The notes under the pieces were generated by a model. The model was not told where the DNA came from. It saw only the letters and a program-made list of their open reading frames with translations, and searched no databases. The translations under genes were made by a program, and so were the position numbers. Shown in pieces: positions 12,801 to 46,802 of a stretch of 64,000 nucleotides of DNA (positions within the stretch are counted from its first letter, which is position 1; each line of letters opens with the position of its first letter). The stretch is from Rhea pennata (lineage: Eukaryota; Chordata; Aves; Rheiformes; Rheidae): NCBI RefSeq assembly GCF_028389875.1, contig NC_084702.1, positions 54,284,053-54,348,052 on the forward strand. The letters run 5' to 3'.

Positions 12801-15800
12801 AATCTTAACTGCACTAATGGCAGTTAATTATTTTTTCTGGATTAATCATATACAACATAGTGAGTGAACAGACTAAAAAGCACCAAATTGTAAAAAAGAT
12901 TTTGCTGGACAGACAGCAGCTTGGAGTTATAATCCATCAAACGAGCTGTTTCTCTTGCATTTTGCAGTATAGGCTTACATAGCAGTAACAGAAGCTGAAA
13001 TTTAAAATCAAAATAAAATTACCAATTCTATTAAAACGATTACTTAGTAGAGTACTTCCAATGCATATTTCTAGCAACTTTTTACTGTAGTCAAAATATT
13101 ATGGAGAAAGTATTTTATTGTTTAATAAAATTATTGTATACCACATAACAAAATCATGATTAACATAATACTAAGTCTTGCTAATGGCTACTTACCAGTT
13201 TGGAAAGGTGTCCAATTTTATTGCTGTAGTCACAGGTACTTTCAATGGGGACTATGCTAATGCACACAAATGCATGTGTGCTGGGCCCCCTCAGGGCTGG
13301 ACTAGGTGATCTCCAGAGGTCCCTTCCAACCTTACCATTCTATGATTCTATGATAATATCTCTGAAAGAGATTCTAAAATAGTGATCATATGTTCAGGAT
13401 CTAAATTCTAGTTAAGGATTAACAGTAAGAAACTGCAATTAGATTTTCAAAATTGACATTTTAGAAAATTACTAACAGATCAATAACTTGGAAATTTTTT
13501 GAGAAAAAATTTCAGTAGAAACAAAATATTAAAAATGTTGATGTACAATTTGATTTTAGTCACCTAATGCAAAAGCACTTTGATAGGTTTTAAATTACCA
13601 GTTACTATGCTATTTTTCTTCAGGAAATGTGCCAGAATTCCAATTAACTTGCTGTAATTCAGGGAGCAGCCTACCTGAAACAGGGCTCAAATGATTTGGC
13701 CCAGTAAATTCCTCAATATGTGAGAATGAGTTAAACAATAAAAATATCCAATCTTTATATAGTTCTGTTCCATTTCAATTAAACACTGAACTAACAGCTA
13801 TATAACATACATTATCAAATATCCACCAAAAAGAAAATAATTCTTTTTATAATTACTATCAAACTGACAAAATGCATATAATTTATTTTGAATCAATTCT
13901 GAAAGGAATTTGAAAAGAATTGGCTATGCAGTATAAGTATTATATTTTCCATCTTTACCTTTATTGGGTTTTTCAGGGTGCCAGCCAGTTGACCATCCCA
14001 GTGATAAGGTTACATCTGGGAAGAATGAAGTGACAGCATCAAGGAATCCTTTTGCATCCACTACAGCACTGTTTCCATTAGGTCCTGGTAGAATATCTGC
14101 ATTGATCCAAACAGGTCGTCTCAAATGCCGCTTCACACGTTCAAGAAGCTCCAAAGAAGGCCTCACAGCTTCTAGACTGTACCAACAACACACAACCGCT
14201 AAGATGCATTTCTCAGATTAATAACACAAGTAGTATAGCATGCGTACAGATGAATACACTAAATAAACCACCTCAGTAAGCCAGAGAGCATTTGGCCAAA
14301 TGCCGGGCAAATTTCTACCATAAGCTGACCATAACTGCTGGGTAAAGCAAAGCATAAGACTCACATTTCCCTGCTGCCCAATACAGGCTGCTCCAGAGCA
14401 ATGGACAGCACTGGGTTAACTTTCCTGGTAAGTTATTTCAGCGCAGCCTATTTGGGGCACAAACAAGGTTCTTTCCTTTTCTTGACCCTTTATGTCCAGA
14501 AGTCACATTCACCAGACTGACCCTCTGACTCCAGCACAAGCACCCCAATCACGGAAACGCTGGCTCTGTTTTCAGGAGCTGCGTCTCAGAAAACACGCAG
14601 TCCGGAACATTACCACTACAGGCCTTTGGAACAGCTTTGACTTCAGATATGCTTAAACTGGTTACTACCACCTACAAGATGCAAGAGACAAAAGTTAAAT
14701 GAACTACTTGACTGATGGACACAATGTACTCAGAAGGGCCTGTGTATCTAAGAAGAAGGACTTCTCATACTTGGAAAATGTCACTGAGATACTGCAACAT
14801 AAAGCTCTAACTTCTGAATACAATTCCACTTAGAGAATTGTATCTTGTGGCTCTTCTAATTTGTGACTTTTTTTTTTTTTAACTAGAAAACTTGAGATAG
14901 ATTTTAATAAAGGAAGCCACAATAGGCTCTGACTAATATTAATAGTTTAGATTAAGCCACTGAGCTGAAGAAACCATGAAGTCACACACTCTATCATGAA
15001 TTTAAATGTTTCTTCTACTTACATATTCCCCTGAAGTTGATATCCAAAGGTTAAAAATAATAGCTTGAGCTAACATTAATGGCTTAAGTATTTTTCAGGT
15101 TGTCTGTAGATGGAACAGCTCAAATTTTTGAAAACTGACAAAGTCAAAGCCAGTGAAATGTCTTTCCCCCCCCCCCTTTTTACTACCAAGTATCTGATAA
15201 GGTGAAAAGAAAAAAATCCCAAGCAGCTTCTCCTGAAACAAACAAGAAGTCCCTAGACTATAGCAATGTTCTTATTGCACAGCATTTGGAAAATGCGTTT
15301 GTATTGCTCGCTCCATATTAAAATGATTCTGGCAATTTTTGTAATGAGACTCTGAAGTCCATTTACAGAATACATTAATTCTTGCATGTAAAGCCAGACA
15401 AGAGGAAATATGATTAGATGGTCAGTCAAGCAGATAAGAGTGAAAATATACAAAATACTTCTTTTTAAGCACTTTTGGCATAATCTTGACTATTTCAGCA
15501 ATGGCATTCAAAGAAATATTATCTAAAAGAACATCAAATCCTGTGTTACTCATTCAAATACATTTGCACTGTGTGCTTGTAATTTTTAAATGTTTTTATA
15601 TGATTAGACACATATAATGCAATATTATTTTAAAAGCTTCTCTAAGTCATTGCACTTGGCTGGAAACTCCTTATGGGAAAATAAGAAGTTTTTTAATTAT
15701 TTTAAACAATAATTACAATGAAATTAAAAAAAAAATCTACTTCTCCTTTCCCTTCCCCATCCAGGCAGACATCCACAGATTCTACAACAGTAAAGGGATT

Positions 15801-18800
15801 TAGCCTGTCCATATTTCTTGTATTTTCACATAGCTTTAATACGAAAATTGTAATTACATTATGCAGGACAAATGGCACAAATCATGTTTTACAACATATC
15901 AATTTTTGCATTTCCATAGCCCTGATGAAGCTCTTTTTAACATGGGGGTGGATTCTCCATCTGTTCCAAAACCAGACATTGTACATGCATATGCAGATAA
16001 AGCTAAAGTTAGGAGTTGCAGAGGTTTGTATTTGAAAATCACAGCTCACTTTGAACCCCATTTCAAAATTTTCAAAGCAATCTCATAGGATTTTCAGGTG
16101 TATTTTCCATTAACACTTATGTAACAGCACAGTTAAAATTCCAGCTGAACCTACAAAATTTAAATTAAAGATTTAGGCCAAAAAACAGAATCACTTTCAA
16201 CATACATACACTTCAGCATACAAAAGGCAATAAACTTCTTTTCTGTATTAGAATCCATACCGAAAAATTTGTACTCCACAGGACAATGATGCAGCATGAC
16301 ATCAGACATTCAAAGGATTACACTTAATTCTTGAACAGACACACTCCAAAGCATTTGTTAATATTGGAGCAAATCACGAAATATAAATCCTTTCTTTAAA
16401 AACAAACATTCTGGAGAAAATAAAAATTCATGCTGGCATTGGCTCATGTTTCTAAATTAATATTAACTTCTGCAGTCCTGGAACAGGATTTTGCTTTTCA
16501 TCAGAAGCCTTCCTGGAAGGCCCTGACATTTTCACTCCCCTCCCTTCGGGGAGGATGACACTGAGAAACCTCAGCGACTGTGGCAGAGACCTGCGTGCTG
16601 CTGGGCAGAGGAGACCCAGGGCGCTCAGTCCCCAAGCAGCCTAAAAGCGACTCTCCGGTTTCTCAGCTCTAATTTCTTCGTGCAAACAGAAAACTGACAC
16701 AAGCTTTCCAGATAGGCACTACTATTTCAGTTTCCCCAAAAGAAAAACTTTGCTCAGTGCCAATTATATTTCCCATTAAAAAAAAAAAACTGTTTTGAAA
16801 ACACAGAAAAGAGTTTTAACAGAAAATTTCTAAGCACATCTATTGAGTATTAATCTTCGTGTGGGTTCTAGGAAGAAGCTCACTTTCAACCAGATGGAAA
16901 GATGGGGGCAAGACCCCTCACTGAAAGATGTGAGAACAGACGGAAATCCTAATCCAGAAAGCAGTTTGTGGAAAAGGTTTCTACACATATCCTAACTAAA
17001 ACTGAATTGATACTAATGGCAATTGTTGAGTTATCAAATAGAAATCTCTTCATATAACTCTTAAAGCCAGCTTTATGGAAAGCTGCTGTGTTGTAACAGT
17101 TATTTTACTCTGCAGATGTGTAACTCTCTGAAGAATTCATCTACCTGACATTCAGATTAGCTAAATCCTGGACCCAGAGGTAGAATCTGGTTTTAGTTCT
17201 TATAAAAGACTAAGCTGAGAAAAAGAAATAAATTAATCTGCACTAACATAAACTAATTATGACAAAACATCAAATCAGCTGTCATTTTTTTTTTAACCTT
17301 CTTGATAACTCAACATATAAGAGGAACCAGTAAGAAGGCATAAAATACTGTCAGTATTGTCAGGAAGAAGTGTAATAGTGTGCTTCTCTTCCCCCACAAC
17401 CTGATGTACTCTTCCCTTCCCCAAACTACATCCAAACGGAGCTAAATTAATTGAAATTTTCACTGGGACATGACTGTCCAAACTAAGGGCCATTAAGTTT
17501 ATCTTATTGCTTTCTGCAGCTTATCAAACAGGATGCTGCAAGTCAAACTGTAGCTTATCCATGTCCACCTACAGTTGAATCAGCCAGCTCCATACTTCCA
17601 TGATAAAACAAAAGCGGAAGACTACACAAAATTTTCTGTCACAAATTGTCCACGTCCATTATGGACACTGCTTAATTCCATTTACAGGGGGAAAAAAATC
17701 CTAAAAAGTAGATCTATTTACTATTACATAAGCTTTCAAACTATTCCTGACTTAGAAAGCCATTTCTACTAAATTTAAACCTCCTTCTCCTTAAAAGACA
17801 AACATTGGCACATCTCACCGAAGGAAACGTTAAGAAACGTTCAACACATGCGAATATTTTTTTTTCCAATCTCAATTTCAGGAACTACTGAATTAGTTTA
17901 GTCAAATTGCTTAAACAACTCAGCCTGCGATACACTTGACCTGACAAAAAAAGGAGTTTAAATAGTTTCTGCTGGGCAAAGTCACAGGCAAATTGAACAA
18001 AAAAATGAATGAAAAGCATGAGATAATAGAAATACGTGTAATTAAAATTAACTCCTCCTATAATACTCAACAATTATAGTAATTGTTGAGTAATTATATA
18101 TTATAGTAATTCAGTAACTAGTTCATTGAATATAAAATCATTATTTGTAGTTCAAAGCAACTTAAAGCTTTAGAACCAAGAGCTTCACTTCATCCCTTAA
18201 AAGTAAAGTATAATTCAAAAATACTCTTCTGGTGGAAAATAATACCCCCAATAGTTCATACTGCTTAAAACTAAACATTTATTCTCGTAATGTATTCAAT
18301 AACATCGATTACATTTCACTGTATGTTTTCTTTAGTAAAGTATGTTATATTAAACTGTGTATTAAAAAAAACTGCTCTGTCACCAACAAATATTTAGCAC
18401 AACCAGTAAAATAGTTAATTAGCAAGAATGCAAAGTATATACAAAATTTTTTTTGATATACCTCTTAAAATCCAGCTTGATGCCTTTGTCTGTCTTCACA
18501 ATCTCTTTTAGCCATTCCTGCAACGTGTTGTCACTATCTGTTTCAGGTGGATGAGCCATGATCGGGTCACCATTTCCTCCCTTGTCATCACGAAGAAGAA
18601 TATCTGCTTCTACCATGTGAACAGCACCTGTTTATTTAAAAAATAAATGTGCTAACACAAGCAAATCCAACAGTTCCAGTGCCTGCTTCAGAATCACAAT
18701 TACAAGGAAAGTCTTTCTGCATTGGCCTGTGCACACTTACTCCACAAAGATCACACACAAAGAACGCACTGCTGTTTGTGAAGCAACAGAGAAAGTATTT

Positions 18801-20784
18801 CTTCAGATACTTCACTCACTAAACTCTTTAAAAATCTGCAAGCAAGCAAAAACTGATTTTTAAAGACACATTTGTCAAAGTAATCACAGTAGTTTTTGAG
18901 AGAGAGAGCAAAACGAAAATCCAAAATGCTAATCTACTGTTCTTATGCTAAATTTCAACTTTTTCTTCTTAATGTAAGACCCCAAAGCTTTTAGAGAAAA
19001 AGTCATCAGAAAATGCCAACACTGGCAAAGACTGTATCTTCCCCCTTTTCAATCTCAAAATTGGCCAATCCATCTGAGCCAAAACTTTAAAAGGGACGTC
19101 AGCCAGCCAGTTACAAAGTTCTGCCAAGAAAACATTAGCTGAAACACAAGAAAAATGGGGGAAACCTTAGGAATGCTGTAAGTTCTTGAAAACAGCTTCC
19201 CATCGTGAGAAGCATCTGACAACCTGGGCAGTGCTACAGGCTTTGCAGAGAATACAGAGGTGTACCGTTACTTAGACTAAAATTCAATAAAAGATAATAA
19301 TTATATTATCAGTAGAAAACAAATTACGTGAGTTACAATCCTCTCAATAGTCACATACATCAAATTACTATTCACCGAAATAAACTGCTCACTAACAACT
19401 TGAAGCACTTTCATGATCATGAACCAGGAAGGAAGGGGGAAGTAGTAATAAAATCATCTTGGATAATCTAAGAAACATTCCAGTATCTCAAACCATCTTT
19501 AGAAAAACTAGATGATCTAGTCAGGTAAGACCAAAATCCTTAACTGTTAGAGAGCTACTATAGAAGCAACTATCTTCTAGGGAAAAACACTTCAGCTACT
19601 GCTGTACAGGGAACCCCATGAGCAAAACCAGCTCGTGGCTGCGGCTTCTTTGCGTGCACGTTCGCTTCACAGCACACTGCCCTTTCAGCAGCACCAACGC
19701 TGAACTTCATCCAGCGGATGGATGGATGGGTGGGTGGATGGATGGACGGAGCTTTAATCCGATCACTTCGTTTTTCCAACCTTCTGGAGTGGATCTGCGA
19801 ACAGCAGCGCCGGCAGCACTGAAGGGCCGATGTAGCACGAGAACAGGCGGGTAAGAACAGGGACGACGGGATCACTGCTGCCGAGGAAGGGGCGTATCGG
19901 GGAACTGTGATCTGAGCTCAGTGCGGCCCGACAAGGAAACACCTGTATCTGTAGCAGATGGGGACGAAAGACTTGACAACGTTCTGCGTCCTTATGGAAA
20001 CACGCAGGCTGAACGGCATTGCAGACAAGCTCAGTTCGAGCGCACTAAATCCGCGGCCCCTCACCAGGGCTCCTGGCAGGTGAGGAGGGTCGTGGCTAAC
20101 CCGCCCTAGGAGTCAGCCTCCGCGCCCGGCCGCCCGGCGTCCTCTCCAGCCCCAGCGAGTCGGCCTAACGAAAGGCATCGCCGCGGTTCCCCGGCGTCGC
20201 GCCGCCAGCCCTCGACGGACGGAGGGGCGCAGCGTCGGCGCCCGGCGCGCGCGAGGAGAGCCGGGTCCCTGCCCCGGGCTGGCTTTCAGCCTGCGCTCGG
20301 GGAGGGCGCGACGCTGCCATCCACGCCGCCTCGGCGCGGGTTAACCGAGCGCGGGGAAGCGCCGCGTGCCCTACGGCGGGCGCAAACTGGGAGACTTTCC
20401 CACGTACTCACGCTTACTTTTTACGGCTTCTTCCATCTGGGATTTTTTGTTCGCTGCGTGATACCAGGAGATTTCTGCCCCATCTCTTGCTTTAATGCGG
20501 TGCAACCCCAGGAAATAATCCAGCACGTTTTCGCTGCCGGCTCCTGTGGCGGCAGGGCAAAGCGCTCCCTGAGCGGCGCGGCCCGGCCCGGCCCTGCGCA
20601 GCCAGCCGGGGCGCGGCGGCCTCGCCGGGCCAGGCCGTGCTGGGCCGGGCCGTGCTGGGCCGGGCCGGGCCGGGCCCGCCTCCCCCGGCCCCGAGGCGGC
20701 ACCCCGGTACGAGCCGGCCCCGGCCCCCGCGCTCTTACCTCGCGCCCCCTCCGCCGCGGGCTCGCCCCGCCCGGCGGCCGCCAT
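9722..20784 (-). CDS. FAM151B: FAM151B (menorin family, DUF2181), complete coding region in six exons
   Basis: Exons: 20739-20784, 20418-20543, 18462-18627, 13959-14176, 12017-12152 and 9722-9875. They join to 846 nt, 281 aa plus TAA, against about 276 aa in human. Family signatures: WYHAANKKSQ (residues about 43-52), EADILL, PIMAHPPETDSDNTLQEW, GIKLDFKS, RPVWINADILPGPNGN, SLGWSTGWHPEK, WTGK and YYDILEPQN. FAM151/menorin proteins resemble PLC-like phosphodiesterases of the GDPD superfamily; the His/Glu/Asp-bearing blocks HAAN, EAD and AHPP are the likely metal and active-site regions (inference). There is no signal peptide or membrane segment. Mouse Fam151b is needed for photoreceptor survival (family knowledge). 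The start ATG has G at -3 and +4 and lies in a CpG island. Introns are 195, 1790, 4285, 1806 and 2141 nt. Confidence 0.95.
12017..12152 (-). CDS. FAM151B: FAM151B exon 5
   Basis: The acceptor is ttatag|GCTATG and the donor GATAG|gtaagt. It encodes GYDWMMVKEMAQICNTLSQP, then VTFPVRAAFVSQS and CWLLQQSDR, closely following the human exon. The whole exon is open in this frame. Confidence 0.94.
13278..13354 (+). mobile_element. CR1 LINE 3' end fragment
   Basis: The sequence GGACTAGGTGATCTCCAGAG, then CCCTTCCAACC, is the conserved CR1 3' end. It finishes with the tandem tail ATTCTATGATTCTATGAT. The copy is heavily 5'-truncated. It lies in FAM151B intron 4, antisense to that gene. This tail is the best clue to avian origin. 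Confidence 0.93.
13959..14176 (-). CDS. FAM151B: FAM151B exon 4
   Basis: The acceptor is ggtacag|TCTAG and the donor ATAAAG|gtaaag. It encodes LEAVRPSLELLERVKRHL through RPVWINADILPGPNGN to SLGWSTGWHPEKPNK. Confidence 0.95.
18064..18092. repeat. Short perfect hairpin in FAM151B intron 3
   Basis: Two 13-base arms (TACTCAACAATTA and its exact reverse complement) flank a 3-base TAG spacer. An 11-base piece of the right arm, AATTGTTGAGT, recurs near 17022. Confidence 0.85.
18462..18627 (-). CDS. FAM151B: FAM151B exon 3
   Basis: The acceptor is aaacag|GTGCTG and the donor AAGAG|gtatat. It encodes AVHMVEADILL, the AHPPETDSDNTLQEW block and GIKLDFK. These are the most conserved, presumably catalytic, blocks of the family. 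Confidence 0.95.
19716..19750 (+). repeat. (GGAT)n microsatellite
   Basis: Imperfect tetranucleotide repeat of GGAT/GGGT units in FAM151B intron 2, just outside the CpG-rich promoter. Confidence 0.9.
20418..20543 (-). CDS. FAM151B: FAM151B exon 2
   Basis: The acceptor is ccgccacag|GAGCC and the donor AAAAA|gtaagc. It encodes GAGSENVLDYF through the WYHAAN block to EEAVK, and splits the next Ser codon with exon 3. The phase fits both neighbours. Confidence 0.95.
20621..20680. repeat. GC-rich 15-bp tandem repeat in FAM151B intron 1
   Basis: Two perfect copies of a 15-base unit (CGTGCTGGGCCGGGC on the + strand, from 20636) are flanked by degenerate CCGGG units. In the FAM151B frame it reads as repeated GPARP. 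Confidence 0.8.
20739..20784 (-). CDS. FAM151B: FAM151B exon 1 (coding part)
   Basis: It encodes MAAAGRGEPAAEGAR plus one base. The donor is GAG|gtaagagc. The ATG has a strong context (G at -3 and +4). The 5' UTR boundary is not visible. Confidence 0.85.
20777..20784 (-). promoter_or_regulatory. YY1/TISU-like element at the FAM151B start codon
   Basis: The start codon sits in ATGGCGGC, the core of YY1 sites and of the TISU initiator. The upstream TISU bases (SAAS) are not matched here, so only the core is supported. Confidence 0.4.
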
Positions 20785-23051
20785 GGCGCGCCGCTCCCTC
20801 CCCGCCCCCCGGGCGCCCCTCGGGCCCGGCCGAGCAGCGCGGCCGCGGAGCCGCTTCGCAACGCGCGGGCGCGGCGGGAGCCCCGCGCCCGCGGAAAGCT
20901 CGCGGAAAGCTCGCGGGAGCGCGCCCGCCGGCCGGTCCCGGAGCCCTGCCGGGAGGCGCAGCCGGCACGGAGCGAGGGCGGCCCCGGGCGGCTGCTTCAG
21001 CCAGCTCCCTCCTCCACAGGCGCGATCTGCTGGGGACTCAAATGGGGCCAGCTCCCACATGCACGCCCCTCTAAGCAGGGCCACGTCTGTTTCCCTGAGG
21101 GATGTCCTGCACACCTTACCACAGCCGAGACGGTTTCAAACACCTACGAGTGGCTGCCTTCCAAATACAAACTCTGCTATTAACCACTGCATGGAAATGA
21201 ACTGTCAGCAGGCATCACCCTCCCTTAACAGATCAACACACAGAATCTAAGAGAGCTGCAGAAACAAACCAAACCAGAGAAACGTTCACCAAAAAAGTGA
21301 AAAGTGAAAGTGTTTTTTTTTTTTTTTTAAGAAGACTTAAAATACCAAACATTTTAGTCAAATTTATTTGTTAGTGATCATTATTTAAAATGAGTTAAAC
21401 CACGGTAAGTGTTAAAGAGTCAACTGTTCCTTTGGTTACCTCTAAGAAGAAACCCAGTTAAAGCTAGTTTGCCCAGACGGTATTGGTTATCTGTGGTAAC
21501 ACGAAGAGCCACCCCAACCTAGTTACATATGTGGTATAAACACACCCAACAGTGACGTCCTCCTACTCGCACTCGTTTAGTGTTGTTTGCTCGACTATCT
21601 GCTTATGAACTCTTTCCAAGCAACCTCATTTTGTTCATAGTCCATACGTACGGTGCGGTCTTCAGCTTTTCTCCAGGACTACAGTTTCTCCCTCAGAGTT
21701 GCACTAAGCTCAAAGGCATCCTCAGTTTCCTCCAGCCTGAGGTCCTGAAGCCTGAACACTTCTAACACTGGTGTTCCAAAGCACAGACAACAGCAGAGTT
21801 GATTAGATTAACTTAAAAATTTTGTTTTCAATACAAAAACAGTGTCCTCTATGAGAAACAAGAAGGCATCAAAGTTTTAATAGTCTCTCATTATAAAACT
21901 GTACCAGCATTTTTAACTCAATACAGTATGGAGCTTGGATTTTTTTTTTTGTTTGTTTTGGTTACAGAATAACACTTATCAAACCCTGATTATGGTTCAC
22001 TGAACCTCTGTACAAATCACGTGCATTGCAAGTACATAAATAGATCTTAATGACCCAATATCAAAAATATAAGAACCGCAGGTATACTAAAGCAGTCTGT
22101 TCATGAAAATTCACACTTAATACATCTGTTCTCCCTGAAAGCTGCTGCTAAGAGGTGTCAAAAAGTGGCACAAGGGAGCAAAAAAGATATTACAGGATTC
22201 TTATCTGACTTATTGCTACATGTAGATTACTTCAAGGGTAACCAGGCTTCTTACTTATCCTTGGAAGGTCAAATTGCATCAGGACTTTTGAACACAGAGT
22301 AAAGGAAAAAATAACAATATTTATAAAAATAGCATCATTTAAGTTAGATAAATCCTTATAAATACAAGAATGAAATCAGTTATTCTATAAAAATTAAAAG
22401 CATATGTTCCTAAAGCACCAGCATAATATCCCAGTATTAAAGTCAGGATTTCTCCAACTACAAAGACTTCATTAACATAGTTGCAAAATTTTTTCCTCTT
22501 GTTTATCATATACAAGGTGTCAGATGCTGTGCATTTAAAATTTGCACTGACACAGGATTTTTGCAGTCAGCTACTGAATATCTATTTGAATCTCAAGTGG
22601 CAAGAAAACAGTTTTGCGCCAGCTAAGTATACTTCACAAGGTTTCTCATTCGCACATGCAAAGCATGTGCTTCAGATGTAGATTACATCTAATGATGAGA
22701 ATTTTTATAGCACATATATTTAAGAGGCAACAGTGCAGATACTATGGCTTAAACTACACATAGTAAATGCCACAACTGTGTAAAGAGGTAACAAAATGCA
22801 CTCTCCTCTGCAACTGTATTAAGTGTAAAGTTTCAGAACTTCAGGAAAAAACTAAAAACCACAATTCTTTTGTGGTAAAATAACCAGAGAGAGCCTGGGG
22901 TTGATTTGTTTTTAAACAAAACCCAGTTGGAAAGTCCATTAAAACAAAACTATTTTTAGTGACATGGGTATTTTTAGTGTTTTTAACATTACAACTTTGG
23001 TGTTCAAAATCTAGCAAATCAGTATATTGTATGTAATATACATCATCCTCA
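20785..23051. other. Spacer between ZFYVE16 stop and FAM151B start
   Basis: Both genes run on the minus strand. Below 23052 the sequence is probably ZFYVE16 3' UTR. Candidate minus-strand poly(A) signals are ATTAAA at 21877-21882 and AATAAA near 21362. Near 20785-20990 it is the FAM151B promoter and 5' UTR. The long GC-rich open frames there reflect base composition. I see no separate gene. Confidence 0.6.
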
Positions 23052-46763
<23,712 letters not shown>

Positions 46764-46802
46764 TCTAGTTACAGTTCTAGGGAAGCTTTAGCCCTCTTAA
46801 AC
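46764..46802 (-). other. ZFYVE16 5' UTR part of first coding exon
   Basis: An acceptor-like tattcttctttgtag ends at 46803. The 39 bases from there to the ATG would be untranslated. This implies at least one upstream noncoding exon, probably in the CpG island near 54.6 kb. Confidence 0.6.

Larger units (their letters stand above)
20110..20990. promoter_or_regulatory. CpG-island promoter of FAM151B
   Basis: This strongly GC- and CpG-rich block stands in an AT-rich background and covers exon 1, intron 1, exon 2 and the start of intron 2. No TATA box was seen, so it fits a dispersed, housekeeping-type promoter. The transcription start is probably between 20785 and about 20990 on the minus strand. 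Confidence 0.85.

Noticed and set aside
20371-21114. 247-codon minus frame over the FAM151B promoter as one exon
   Set aside because: It reads through a good intron (gtaagagc to ccgccacag) and 110 codons upstream of the real ATG; only 20739-20784 and 20418-20543 are coding.
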